Made by a program: the position numbers and the translations under genes
The notes under the pieces: generated by a model
What the model saw: only the letters and a program-made list of their open reading frames with translations
Told to the model about the DNA's origin: nothing
Databases searched by the model: none
Part shown: in pieces, positions 1 to 14,400 of the stretch
Layout: each line of letters opens with the position of its first letter
Position numbering within the stretch: position 1 is the stretch's first letter
Assembly: GCA_947623455.1 (NCBI GenBank)
Contig: OX392533.1
Coordinates: forward strand, 29,944,229 to 30,008,228
Reading direction: 5' to 3'
Length of the DNA: 64,000 nt
Source of the DNA: Mimachlamys varia
Lineage: Eukaryota; Mollusca; Bivalvia; Pectinida; Pectinidae

Positions 1-59
1 GGGATATTTAATGTAAGGAATTTTCGTTGCATTCCGTAATGCTTTCTAAGGAACATTAA

Positions 60-444
60 AGGCCCCAATATTCGAAACTTCAGGAATTCTTTCGTCAATC
101 TGAACAATTCTGACAAAAAATCCAGTTGATAACCATGCAAGAATAAGTCTAAAACGAAGTAAACCTAAGTAAACCTGACAAGAAACTCTTGACAGAAAAA
201 TCCAAAGAACTGAAAATAATTCAGGTGTGGCCCACTTCAACAACAAACCGAATGTAGAAGACGGTTCAAAATGGACGCGTGTTTACAAATACCGTGTTTC
301 AACTGTTGCTGTACCGGTAACAGCGTAAGAATTCATCTTGAATATTGCTGATATCAGCTAATCTTCACTAAATCTATAAATATAATAAGTTATTAGGCTT
401 GATTTTCGCTTCAAGTTTTGCCGAAAGTTACGTATATTGGGCCT
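60..444. mobile_element. MITE family A, copy 1 (full length)
   Basis: Non-autonomous element with terminal inverted repeats: it opens AGGCCCCAATATTCG and closes with the reverse complement of AGGCCCAATATACGTAACTT. TTAA flanks both ends (56-59 and 445-448), as in the other copies at 9341, 35857, 43742, 45926 and 48034. TTAA is the piggyBac target, but the termini do not start with the usual CCC, so superfamily is inference. No coding capacity. The 66-codon minus-strand frame here recurs in copy 5 and is repeat sequence. Confidence 0.8.
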
Positions 445-448
445 TTAA

Positions 449-3400
449 GATAAGGAACATTAATGAGACTAGGGCCAAATTTCTTAACTCTTAACAAACA
501 TCAGATTCGCTCTTGTGGCATGGTTCCACCTTGTAAGTATAAAGCAAATTAATCTGACAGAGTATAACATAAAAGGTAATAACAAATAGTGGACCACGTG
601 TTTACGTATCTGAGGACAAGGTTTCCACTTGTAGGGAAAACACATACACTTGACTAATACGTCTTTGGTCATAAAACAAACAGACACCACTTACCATTTC
701 AGCACGAAGGGTCTCTAACAGTCCTGAAAATGTACACGTTTCCTAACAGACACATCTTGTGATGATACCCCGGTGTGTATTATAACACAGGAATAGCGTC
801 CTTCTCGGAATCGTGCCAAATTCTTCAAATGACAGTCGTACAAATGCATGTAAATAGGATCGTCTACGTTCTACTGTTATACTTGTAATTTCTTTAAAGT
901 GAAATTCTACCTGCCAAAGGTGTGAACGATCCGCAAGGCCTTCTATTGCCCATGTTCTGTTAAAAGAGATTTAATGTATTACCGTTACAAAGAGAAGGTA
1001 TATATTTAAGGCCTAGATCTACTACATAATGTTAGCGTGACCTAACAGGTTACAAACGTAGATATTTTCAACTACTTATTAATTTCCCACACTAAGAAAT
1101 AATCAGATTAAATTTTAAGGCCACTTAGCGGTGCCATGAAGTTAAAATTGGATAACCTGTAAGGTAATTAAAGAACTTCAATCAATGTTAGCGAGCTTAT
1201 CGTGTTCAACGAGTCTTGAATGGAATAATGCTGCTCAAGTGTGTGAACGAAAATTGAATAATAATATATTTTTTTGCTTTTGGTTATGCATATTCCCTCA
1301 TAGAAAACTCGAGTGAAGGAACGGAAATGGTTTACTTCAGTCTGTAGCGATTACAGAACCAAACATACTAGTAACTTGTTATGCTAAGTTATAAAAACTG
1401 TTATCGATTTTGTAAGTGTCGGATTGTGTCCGCACGATTGTGGATAGTTGTAACGCTGGTAAATGTTTCAGTGATATTTTGACCGCTTTCATACAAATAC
1501 CCCAGCAATTTCGATAAGCAGACGCCATGATTTACTAGAAATTCCAGTTCTCATTTAAAATCAACAAACCAAGTATGACACATCAACAGGCCTATTGAAG
1601 TCAATGTCAATAACAACTAGCAAAGTCAATCTGCCATTTCAAGTGACACAGCCAATTTTACATCACAAGCAGCGAAAACCGATTTTGGATACTACAAAAA
1701 CGCCAATTTCTGAAACCATCAGCAAAGTCAATATTCTCTACTAAGCGCCAATGCTAACTGTCCATCGTTACTGATAACGTCCATTTTACCATAGCTACCG
1801 GTTAACCATGCATGCAACCATAGCAACCAGACAGGGTTACTTTTTATGATAGTAACTAGCAAACTAATTTTCAAATAAAATCAACAATACCATTTTTTAA
1901 TAAAAAAAAAACAATTTATGAAGCATTTAAGCCATATAACCAGCAATCAACCAATATAATTAATTCTTGGTGAAATGTCTAAATTTTCCACAATGACATG
2001 ACAATTGCAATATGTTGATATGCTTGTGGGATTAAACAAAGCAGTATCAGAAACCCTCAAAGACCGTCCCTGAGATATGGGAGGTAGAATACAGGTCATG
2101 ATGTCTTCTGGCTTCCGAGCCCCAGGTTTCCTGTTCGATACCATAAGCTTCATGGAAGTAGTGAAGCGAAGGGTAAGCCTTATCAAATATCCTATTGTTC
2201 TTGTGGGTGATTAGTACTGGAACCTTTGATGCATCAATACTTTACAATACCCATTAGACTCCGTATCAAGCTGGATCACTACGGTCAACGTCAGAGCAGG
2301 CTCGGGTCATTACCGGTCTTAAGTTTCAAGTGCAAGTCAGCCGTCACTGGTTGTTGATAAAAGCCTAAGTAAGGTAATTTAATACTAGATAATGAGATTG
2401 ACAAAGGCTTGTTCGTTTTTTAACAATTACGTTTCTATTTAAGCGTTCTGTGCGACTCTGACGGCTCGTTCTGATGAGGATAAGGACCGCAGTCAATGAG
2501 AACAAACATATCGATTGGGCGATAGTGGAGTAGGTTTGTCAACAGCTATTGTTTTGTCATTGTTTTACGTCCTCACACAAATGTTTAAAATAAGGTCTGG
2601 GTCGCCCTTTAATTTGCATCCATCGCTGACTGACGATAATACGTTACATAATATATTTAATTGTAGGATTTGACACGCGATAGTTAAAAATCGGTTTTAA
2701 ATATGTATGTACTTCAATCTCCGCGCATTCGACAGACGTTTGACAAGTGCTACATTGTATATCGGTTGGTATATAATATATACAACCAGAAATTTCATAT
2801 TCTGCAAGAGATATTTAAACAACAATCCAAAAAACGGCTGAATTGTGTAAATACATCCATGGCAACAAGCAACATTATTGTACATAGTATCTGAACTCTT
2901 TCCTGTAACTTTGTTAACGACTGTAATACACTTAGCTCTCAGATACAACCAAACACCTTTCAGAAAGCATCATACCATCTCGTTATTTTGTGAAAATTAA
3001 GTCGCTCTGACTTAAGTTGTATAGTTTACGCCATTCTTTTTATGAAAGAAACATGAAATTTTAAATTACCAATATAGAATTATTTACGACGTCAGTTTTT
3101 AAAGATGTTTGTTCGTCAAATCAAACGGTCCTTCAGTAACAGCAGGAAATGAGAGGTTTTGACACCCAATGGCGGGACTTTGTCTGATAACTGTACTCAA
3201 TATAATCATTTCTATTGTTGACAATAATAGACCATCATTTCTCTGGACACGGTTCGATGACTGTTGCGTGTATGATCCTAAATATCAATAAACAAAACTT
3301 ACCGGTGTTAAAAAACACTCAAAACTTTACATATGAATGCGTTTCTATGAACGTCAAAAATCTGATACGCTTCGCTTTATAATTCGAGTTCCTGTTGGAA

Positions 3401-6400
3401 ACATACTTTTGTTGTCGGCAATTGTAAAGACCTGGAGATAAAGTAGCCGAGTTGTTTGGGCGTCCTGGCCACATCAACTATTATGACAATCTACTCCGAC
3501 GTTTTGTTTACAATACATCATGTGGTAACCTTCATGTCAACATTTGTTTATCATCCAGGAATCTTTCTCCTGTTTAGAAGCCCAGACAGCTTGACACTAA
3601 TAGAATTTATATTGTACACTTTGTATAAAGAATAATATTCTTTATTGCAGTTTGGTTTCACATCCAAAGTAGAATATTCCCGTCGTGTATTTTGTTAATA
3701 TTCAAACCGTACGTTTTATTTTCTTTCCAGTAAAACGACCATAGGTTGTTTTTTTTCATGGAAAAGGGCGTTGCTTGCAGTTCTCAAATCTTCCGTGATA
3801 GAAACGGACAATCAATAACAGAAACACACCTCTGATACCCGTCAAGTATAGCTTTGACACGATCAGACGCATATACAGTGTGGTAATTGTAGTCCTTCCC
3901 ATTAGATATTGATAATTATCTTCTAAATTATTTCCTAGAAAACGTAAACACAAAAACGTTTATCTAAATATATTTACATTACACCTGATTATTATCAGCG
4001 CTGTTTCCTCTTACTATCGTTCGAATATTTTATCCCGACAGATTCAAATCAGTCGCCATTTCGTTATCGGACGGAGGTTTACATTTGTCTGTAGAAAGAG
4101 AGCAAAAAACCGTAGTAGAGGGTTATTAAAATTGTAAGTCTGTGACATTAGTTGGTTTCTAATCACCTTCGTTGGTTTTTAACGTTGTCTTGGGTTTATT
4201 ACCATTCAAAAGCACTGCTTCTTACTACTTTGCCAGTAAATTGGCAAACATTTGACATACCTGTACACGGAAGAGTTTCTTTTCTGTTGCATATTTCACA
4301 GAAATAATTTATATTTAAAAACAGTTCCTTGAAAAAATGTTTTGACTATAAATATCATTACTTTCTAGGTAAAACTATATTTGTACTGTTAGATTTTGAC
4401 TTATTAATGAAGTCCTGCTTTGATGGCAACTGACAAACGTGTAGCTACTATAGTTTCAGCATCTCAACGGTTCTACGTTGAAAAACTATAACAAAGGTCT
4501 TGTTGGCTCTACGCTGTATAGTACATAGCACCACTGGACTGAAAAGAATTATCTTCGGCGAGTGAAAACAGAATCAGATCTCCCCGACGTTTCCCTCCCA
4601 ACGGCACGCTCCTCTCAGTACTATCGGACGCCGTCACATTCTCCAGTGCTACATCCAATTTCCATTCCGAATATTAGTTTGTAATGAAATATATCAGATA
4701 TATGAATTGGCTCAGTGGCGAGCATCCCTTTGATATTGGTAATATGTCCGGAAGCGTGTCCGAACCGGGCCTCAATTATGATAACTGATCAATGGTTTAT
4801 GAGGCGATGGAATGGTCTTGATCGAATTGGTGGATGGGAAAATCGAGCTGGACACCGGAAGGTCTAATCAATAAGACGCCATCTTTGGCTCATATTTCCA
4901 ATGTTTCGCGATAAAATTTGTTTCAAAGGGCATTTTAAATAACATTTGGTACAGCTTCCAACATTCACATAAATTTTGAACTTCCAATGATCACAGGTGG
5001 GGTATTTATGTGTATTAAACAAGTGCAATATAATTAATTGATTGACAATTAAATTCTCTCTCGATGCGCCTAGGGGTATCGTAGGTCAAGTAAAATTAAG
5101 TACTTCACACCAAGGGGTTTGACAGATGATGGAACAGCTGGTCAAGTGACGGCAGTGCTAAGCGGTTCTACATAAAGATACATACAAAAGTACTAACAGT
5201 GTTTTCTCTCGTGCTTAATGATAGGTTTATAACACAGGTGGTGTTCAGTTACCTTAAAACTAAGACCTTCGCTAGACTGGAATATAAAAAACTTATTTGG
5301 ATTGCGTTTTTAAAAATGTACAGGTATTGTTGTCCGTGAGTTTGTATAGATAGAATGTATGTTTATTATCAGTAGAGCGGTTAGACTCCGTAATCCCATC
5401 CTTCTGACCTAGATAGGTGAGGAAGTTTCTTTTCATATGACAGGACGCGAATAAAACCTGAGTTCTTCATCGCCATCCAGGCGCGTCACTGAAAACATAT
5501 ACTAATGGCTTACAAAACTTGCCATTAGCAGTGTGTATTGGTGGAATACACAAAATGCTCGTCTTGATAAACTGTATTTTGAGTTTAAAAATCGTTCATG
5601 GTAAACTTATTTTGATCACAGAGTGGTCGGTCACATATTTTGTAAATGAACTATTGTAGTTTCGTTTGTGTTATATTGATAAATTTGAAGAATCCTACTT
5701 TTAATATTTCAAATTTTGAATGTTTGAAAATAACATACATGAGCCTCAACTTGAAAATGATGATATCATACAAATAAGAATTCTCCTGTCATTTGCATTC
5801 TAGTGAACCGACTTGATGAACATTTCAATAATTACGTCATGGATTAATCAATTAGTTTGATGAACAATGAGCCACACATACTTTAAAGGGTTGAGTAGAC
5901 TAGAACAAAGCTCCGACAACGCAATACACAGGAGGGGTTTTAAAGCTGTGCATTACAAGGTTAGGAGGTACATTATACTTACTATCTTATCTATCACCGT
6001 AACCGGCTTTAAAATTAGCATAACTTACAAAGCCTGGTCATTTTATCATAGTGTCAATTTGTAAACTATCTTAAACATGTTTCACGTTCCCTTACTAATA
6101 GTTACATAAAATGCAACATTGCACAATGTGTATATATACATTAGAACAGTAATTCTTAACTCACCTGTATGTTTTTCACCTGTGATCTGTTGTTGGGCTT
6201 AGCCTTAGCACCAAAACACACGTCCCTTCCCATTTTGGCCACAGACCGAAGAGTATATTCCAGTAAATAAAATGTAAGTCCTGGACGGGTAGGGGGAGCC
6301 ACCAACACACACACGTGCACGAGACAGGAGGTTCCCTATTTACATGACAGTGTATTGGCGAGCTCCGGTCCGTCTACTGTTCGTGGTTATCTGTCCCAGT

Positions 6401-9336
6401 GTCAAGCTACGAGCTGTGTAGCGAGTGAGGAGAGCGCTGTTTATGAAATATCGGTTTGTCGTATTACGCTGTATGCACGCTTCGAGAACCTCTTTCAATC
6501 CAGGTTCTCATTCAAGCGAGGTTTCATCACACAGCGACAAACCCCTTCCGTCTCGCGCGAGGTGTGAACACTCGCGAGCATCAGAAAGAACAGCATCACA
6601 GGTGGTACCTCCTGTTTGAAAAGGTCAAACAAACCGTTAGGTTAAAATGTGTTTTTATAAACAAGGTATCGCCACTGGGCGAGAATGATCCTTGTCTGTG
6701 TCCGGTAAACTCTCCCAAAATAGACCGGGAAGATAGTCTCTTTAGAATAAATTTATCTAGACTCAGGTAAAACCGGAAAGCCATCGTATATGTAATACCG
6801 GCGTGTTTGCTTTTCAAAGGCTCCTTACCTGAGAATTCAAACTTAAAGAATGGAAGTTTAAAGGTCAACAACTGCTATTGACAAGTCACATAAAGTGTTT
6901 TGGAGTTTCGATTTCTGTGGCAAATGGTGACCTCATCTGTCGCGTTGAGAGGCGTTCAATGGAAGGTAAATATCGACGAATCGTTGACACAAAGGATCAA
7001 AAGAAATAAAAAGATTAATGCAATGAGGGGTACGAGGATATTACATCATAGATTACCCGGATGTATCACGTTCCTTCACGTGCCACTGGGTCACAATTCC
7101 GCACAGTAAGATATATTCAATAATCATCAGAAAACTGTGTCGGCTTCTCAACAGGTAAAGGGGGATTAAACACTAAAAATCTTTTAAAGAGAGTCCCAAT
7201 CAATTAATGGCGATGATGCAACGGCTTCTGTGTCATCTTTAAAATAAGCAGTTGCCATGGTTACACCAGGCAGAAAAGGGGAGTATGGTTTTCTTCAAGA
7301 TTATTGGGTAAATCTTACTGACTTCCATACCACGAATGATAAGGATAAACCCCAATCATTAAAACGACATTAGCACGGCTCCCGACCGTTCCTAGACATC
7401 CTTGTGGCCAAACAACATAAACCTGAGACCATTACCAAACTTGGCGAAAAATTCCTACAGATGTCGTATGCTGTCAAAACTGATCATGTCTGTCTGAAAT
7501 GCAATAACGCCCTAGCCATGTACAAAGTGCATGCCCTTTCTTCTCTCCTTTGTAAGGATAATATCGACGTCTGTTTGGGAAATTCCAACATTCCATCAGA
7601 CGGATCGATTTCATATTACATAAGACTATTGTGTAACTTGTTTATTTAAATCTTTGGTACTGTAGATGCGTTTACATGTATTCTCCGGAAGCCAATTCGA
7701 CTTTTAATGCTTCAAAAAGCCAATGAAATGCCATGCAATTTGTTGTAGGAACGGGTGCGTTCGATACACACGCATTACAAGCGACATCTGTGACACTACA
7801 TAACAGGACATTAAACGAGGCTTAAATCTAGAACTCTGTAGAGACAGCTGTTAATATCTACGCCGAACAACATTATACACATGGGACACAATCCATCCAT
7901 ACACTGCAACCTCGGGCCTAGACTCTATCATAATGGGCTTTTTACGGCATGTTACTCAGATGCGGGACTTGGACATAGTTTTATAGAAATCGAATAATAA
8001 GCACTTAATCGGCTATTCTCGGAAATTTTCGTGATAACCGGAAAGTCCCGATGACGTCCGCTAAATGGGAATTTATTCAACATTAGTTGAGCTTTTCTTT
8101 AAATTTTTAATTTTTCGTCTGGTTTGAAATACTGGAATTTTAAAAATGTGTTTCTTCCTGGATAAATTTGCGCTGAATTTGACACCATGGCAAGGTTGGA
8201 GAACAACACCTTACCCCTCTACAACCCCAATCTGACGCTAGCCCAGGCATGAGGCGGGAGCCCCACTAGTCTACGTGTTAAATACATAACACTTATCGAA
8301 ATCCTAATTTAAATGTTTAGATTTCGATTGTGATATACATTTGTCATTTATTTCAACACCAGACTGAAGTCGTCTATTTTACATCAACGTTGACCTTTAT
8401 TTGGGGCTTTGGAAACCTGAGCGGGGACGCTAGGCCGAGATCTTATCTCGCCGTGCAGGTGTAAGTTTTAGGTATAGAGTGTCACCAGGAAAGCTATTGG
8501 GGATAGGGCCCTGGTTCGCATACCTGGAACGAGACAGAAATAATTCAACTGCGATTTTGATTGCACTTACGTAACTGCGACCCGAGTGTCTTATAAAATT
8601 CTTCAATCAGGTGCATTATATCAAATTAAAGTTCTGCACCGAATGAGGACTTCTGGCGGACAGAAAAAATCTCGTCTGCGACCTTTATCGCTGTGTTGGA
8701 TCGAAATATAACGATCATCTGTAAAATGTAAGGATAGTATCAGCGCACTCGTCTGCATTAATAGTTTTTTTCTTACAAAAGGGCATGAATATGTCTTATA
8801 GTTAACTTTTGGTACAGTGTACTTCGGTCAATACAGATAAACTACATGCAGCCATCAAGTGACCAATACTGTTGAGTCAAACAAACACGGGCAGACTTAG
8901 CAAACAAAATGGTGGCAGACAGTTGTTGGTCTTACACATAATCCCAGCGACCGGGAGATATCGCCGCTCCTTGGGACACAAATCGATCAATGGATAAGTT
9001 TACACTGTCGTGATTAGGCACAGGGCGTAATTAATACTCCACTTGTCCAGTTAGACGAGGTATAACTCCCGGAACTTGTGACATTGCGACAAGACGTGAC
9101 CCCCGGGCTACAGAGAGATTTGATCCCGAAACGAAGCCAGACGCTGTTGACAACAGTTAAAATAAAACATGGCAGGAGTTTATTGAGAGTTGACCTCGGC
9201 ACCGACAAACAAAGGTGAGAAGTCGTCCCGAAACCAGCAAGAGGTTGTTGAGGGCTGACCCTCAGAATACTAAACGACGTTGTGAAGAGATGATGCCATA
9301 TGCAGGCAATCATGTTGAGATACAGATGGTAACAAA
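449..9336. other. Intergenic, no gene recognised
   Basis: About 8.9 kb of AT-rich sequence. The longest open frames are about 100 codons, show no recognisable domain and are not joined by convincing splice sites. The stretch near 6340-6620 is locally richer in CpG and could be regulatory, but no core promoter could be assigned. Confidence 0.5.
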
Positions 9337-9340
9337 TTAA

Positions 9341-9515
9341 AGGGTCCAATATACGTAACTTTCGGCAAAACTTGAAGCGAAAATCAAGCCAAATAACTTA
9401 TTATATTTATAGATTTAGTAAAGATTAACTAATATCAGCGATATTCAAGATGGAATTTTTTTCATAATTTTTTCAGAATCCCGAAACATTTCCCGAAGTT
9501 ACGTATATTGGGCCT
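9341..9515. mobile_element. MITE family A, copy 2 (internally deleted, 175 bp)
   Basis: Begins AGGGTCCAATATACGTAAC and ends with the inverted terminal sequence GTTACGTATATTGGGCCT, flanked by TTAA at 9337-9340 and 9516-9519. Both ends match the ~380-bp copies but the middle is much shorter, so this is an internal deletion derivative. Confidence 0.8.
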
Positions 9516-9519
9516 TTAA

Positions 9520-11060
9520 TTCATTTCAATATGTTGCCGATAGATGAAGAAGATAATGACGATACGGAATCGGAGCCTGATACCTAGATGAAATGTGACG
9601 AGACATATTGGATGAGACTGTAACCCCGGGGCTAGTGAAACACGGTACCGTGCTATCCACTGACTGGAGCTGTGAATAATTCCGTCTCTAACACCAGACT
9701 TGACAGAGTTATCGGACCTGTCACTCGTGGCGGCATTCCAGTATATATACTGACGTGTATTGACGGACAGGTAATATGTTAGACTGGACAAACAAACATT
9801 AACTTACGGTCAATGTGACCCAATGATGACCAATGTGGTCAACACACAGAGAATGATGTGTTAGAATGGCACACGAATACATATAATATGTACAAAACGC
9901 GAGGTATGTTCTGGTTCCAGTGTTTACAGCTTCCAGCAGTGTTGATCAGGCAGTAACGCAGTGCCGGACAAGCACAAAAATCGTTTTGATTTGAAGATGA
10001 AGTAACTGAAAACATTGAAATATGCGTATAGAAAAGCCGTTTGTCAATCTTAATTTTGCAACCCATAGCAGATTATTAAGTTCATATTGAGAAAAAAGGA
10101 CAAGTACTGAAGATGGAATATCATCCTAAAAATGCAATTAGACGGCTATATTGTTTATATATGCAAAGAGTCCGGCGCTATCAAGAATCAAATTTAAGTC
10201 AAAAACCATTTATATTGAAGTTTGAACTTTAAATTAATGGGATCCTTTTAGAATTGTATTTAATTTAAAGAAAATATAAGATATCCGTGACATAAAAAGT
10301 CAAAATTATTCAAAAGTACGGATTTTTAACATAACAGTTAACAAATCTGGCCATATCCGGGTGAAATTCTCTTGGCCTACATCAATAACATTAGGCCTAC
10401 TGCCAGCCGAGCTGGTAATGAAAAAGTGGGACATCGTTCCCTCATCAACGAGTCGCCACTAAATGGCCGTCATTCTTAGAGTTGTCCAGCTCTTCTGATG
10501 ACTTACATAGTCAGGCGACCCATGTCAGTATCTAAGGTAAATCATTGTTAACGAGAGACTACAATACAAACGTGACAATTAGACACCATTAGGCAGGCTC
10601 CATTTCCCTTGCTCTATCTACAAGCTCTGCGGGACTTTGACGAGAACTAACGAGGCGCACTTGGTGGAGAGTTGATCACAAAAAGTAAGGGTATCAACAA
10701 CACTCAAACCAAGTGCGCCCAATAAATGACAATCAGCATTATACCGAATAGTTCATTACAATTCTGATAATTGCTGACTACGGCGTTGCATTGAGCGCGA
10801 TGTCATGTGATCAGTGTGGAAACATTGTCCCTAGGCCTGGACCACCCCTGAGAGTACATACATTACAGTACAAGTCTCTAATTTACCTGTCCAAATTATT
10901 TTCACACCTGTATTTTGGAAAGTCGGTAACAGATAATTACTTCATTTTGACGAGTGACGACACAGACTGCACACAGCTCGAGACGTAAGGTTCGTGGTGT
11001 GTGGTGGGGTGTTCCATCACAGCATCGTATACATCATCTTAGACACATGGGGAAAACAAA
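9520..11060. other. Intergenic, no gene recognised
   Basis: Unique-looking AT-rich sequence with no recognisable coding exon, RNA gene or clear repeat. Confidence 0.4.
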
Positions 11061-11068
11061 CGAAGGAC

Positions 11069-11410
11069 GGGCGCTGCATGCAGTCACGCATAAGTTGAGA
11101 AGGGGAGGCTACATTACATCCCGACCCAAGGGGCGCTGAAGTCACAAACACAATCGGGGGAGAGGCGCAAAAGTAAACAAAAAGCGCTGCGGTCAAAACA
11201 AACAAAAAAAGAAAGAAAGGGGGTGCAACAGTACAAAAAAAACAGACTGCGATGCAGTGAAAAGCATAGTCCACGGAAAGGGTGTCATAATGCCACAACA
11301 GTCAGATACCAGATGGCGCTGCAACCAAACCCACAACTTCTCGGCACTGTAGTAAAAAAAAAGACAATACGCGTACGATTGAGGATGTGTTAAAGTAGAG
11401 GGCGCTGCGA
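11069..11410 (+). promoter_or_regulatory. Cluster of GGCGCTG motifs, CTCF-like, in a degenerate repeat
   Basis: GCGCTG occurs at about 11071, 11133, 11184, 11316 and 11402, all on the plus strand. Two copies, CAGATGGCGC (11310-11319) and TAGAGGGCGC (11396-11405), fit the CTCF core YAGRKGGCRS. Similar A-rich sequence follows several copies, suggesting a decayed tandem repeat. Insulator function is inference from motif only. Confidence 0.3.
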
Positions 11411-11429
11411 TCAAAATAACCACAGGAAG

Positions 11430-14400
11430 ATGGACGGGGGCAATAATTACAGCCCTTGAGATGGGGAGCTACTGTCATAATTCAAATTAGTGGAATATTG
11501 ACTAAGTTTCTTTACTTCATTCCCCTAAACTAAATCGCACTTTAGCCACAGTATGAACTTGATGATGATATCTTAACGTTTTATTTTTAAACAGCCAAAC
11601 AGAGGGGTGGGAAGGTCTACAGTATGATAGCATTATAGACACAATTCAATTAGGAGTTTGTACCGTGTACAACACAGCTAGTATGGCTATTACACAACAT
11701 GTGGGTACGTCTTCAGTCAAGTTTCTAGTCAGAACACTAACCAACGGACGTCTTCGACACTCACACACAGACCAAGGGGGGACAACTTTCAAACTCGGAA
11801 GTAACTGGGTGTTGCCAGTCTTATCACAAAAAGACATCGGTCCTAGCAAGTTCGGATTTATATAAGCTCATCCGGTTTGTTAACTCCCTTCTAACTCAAC
11901 GAATACCATTCTAATATATTAAGGTACATACATGTGTTGAGAACATGTATAAAACGGACGATTACAGTTATATACGACGCGTCCTCTATTTAAACCTATC
12001 GTACACACGGTTAACGTGCTAGTGTTTAATTTGTAAAACTGATATCCAATTTACCGATGCATTTTAAAGATCAGTCACAATAAAGGTAGACACGGACAGC
12101 AATTATAGTCTACTTTCCACTGCCGTTAATTCTGTCCATACATGTCTGTGCATATTTACCTATAATGAGAGCGCACCTGCAATTTACATGTACATATGAT
12201 CCACACTTTCGTATAAAGAGAAATAAAAAGCTGTATTGTTTACTTATATAGTATTAAATAAGGACCGTTCATGATATCAAATTACTTGATAATCACGGTA
12301 TCATAAGGAGTGACATTAATTATCTCCCTTTTTCACATTCCCGGGTAGCATGTCAAGGTTTTGGGGTCATTGATGGCGCCCGTAATACCATACCTACACA
12401 CGCAATAGGAAGACTTACATACCGAACATGTTTATTTTTGCAGGGCATTACCTAGCTACCTCACAGGTACATACCTAATGCAGTTACGTTATATAAGATA
12501 AATAGATACATTCATACCTACAGATAGATACCTTTACATCCTAACGATTCAAATTAAACGATACTTAAACTATATGGAGATTTAGCTTTGAACCCAATAT
12601 CGGCACATGCAAAAATGCTATCAAAATTTACAGAGCTGTATACTGATTTCTGTAATTCTACAAAAATACAAGAATATCAAATTGCTTTCATCCAACTAAA
12701 CCAAGAGACCTCATGCAATGTTTTAAATAGCAAACACTAAATAAATATTTACATACATAGTGAAAAAACTTTCAACCAAAAGTATGAAATGTAATCTTTT
12801 TCGAGAATTGTACCAATAAACAAACAAGCGTATATCATAGGGACCTGTATCGTTTCGTGTGAGAATTTTAGAAATTATTCCAATTTCCTTACCTTGGGAT
12901 ACCATTTACATTAACTATAAGCGATACAGGACCCTGCGCATCTGACAAGGGGGCTGCCTGATGTCGTTAAAATATAATAACGACCTTGTCAACATATCAT
13001 ATAGGATTTTACACACAAGGTGGCTCTGAGGAGTATTGTTCGTGGTATTAAGGGAAGCGTTTCATTGTGATGTATCTCTGAGTTATCATAATGTCAGCTG
13101 TTATCTAGATCAAGGCTTTAAGCTAGGGATCTGTGCTGGGCTTCTCCGATCTCTCGTGACTCCAATGTTGTAACAATAAAAGACTAGGCCTCTGAGGTGA
13201 GAAATGTTATCTTGTAGCATCGTATAGTCATCTTGTATGTGTTTGGACGACTTTTAAGACTTTTATGGTTCTCCTCAAGTCACGTGACGTATCATCAGTC
13301 ATTTGACGACCTCCGGCAACACATGACCTTATACTCAAGTTGTTTATAATAAAGATGTTTTCCGTAAATATGAGAGGACTGGTTTCGGAGCTTAGTTTAC
13401 GACTTTGACAAGATATAGTTGCTTTATTTGTTCGTCGCCACACTATAACTTACGTGTATTATTTACATATTTTTATTGCATAACTTCCGCGTATGCGTCA
13501 AGTAAATATACTAAGTGGACTTTTTAATTGGTACAGAAGTACTTGGGACCACAGGGGCGCGAGTCAAATGCTGTTAGTTTTTGCCTGAATCATTAAAAAA
13601 GTTGTTTTGTGCATTTCAGATCAACACCCGTAAAATAAAGTTGATGTTCATTCTAGCGGATACCATTAAATACGTCAAACTACCACATCACGTTGTGAAA
13701 AGGGGGAGGGCATTTTTTACCGACTGCTAATTCCGGAAAATGCATAACAAAAATTCATATTCTCCGGTCCCTGTGCTTCAGGACATGCCTGTGACTGGCG
13801 ATATTTTGACAGATATATATACCACACTAAAGCGTTACTCACTACACTACCACAACTTCCTACCTGACACAGGTGATCGGTGGTTGTTTACGAAACCCGG
13901 TCACACTAAACAATACATGTCTCTCCGACACCCCCCGCTCTATGTAAACGGTACATTCCTTAAATATCTAACAGAAAGGCTACCCGAGTATCGATATCAG
14001 TTCTGGGGTCAACAAGTACGAGTAAAGGGGGGACTACATACTGCAAACTAACGTGCACCCCAACAAGTCACATGGTAAGCTTCAATTATTTAAATATAGC
14101 TCTTGATCTCTCCTCCCGATTCTTATAAGAACCAATCATGAGTGTTTAGGTCTGAGCATACAGTTTTGGTCATAATGAAAATGCTGCTGTTCAAGAGAAT
14201 GGGCATTCGTAATAATAAGCAATTTTTCGTATTCGTTTTCTTTAGATCAAGAGCAAGCTTCCATAATTTGTGTACGTCATTATTTGCAGATCATCAGCAC
14301 TACTCGATTGGGTTTAACCGGCCTAAAAGCAAACCCCGACCAACTCATCATTTGGTATTGATGGTTGGTTCAGTTGCAGACTTCTTGTCTTTGCAGATTT

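Noticed and set aside
46..246. Minus-strand frame starting [12 protein letters not shown], repeated at 45922-46122
   Set aside because: The similarity is real but comes from MITE family A copies, not from a gene family.
13740..14051. Possible 103-codon gene
   Set aside because: No recognised domain, no splice partners, and no codon or context support; could be chance or an old remnant.
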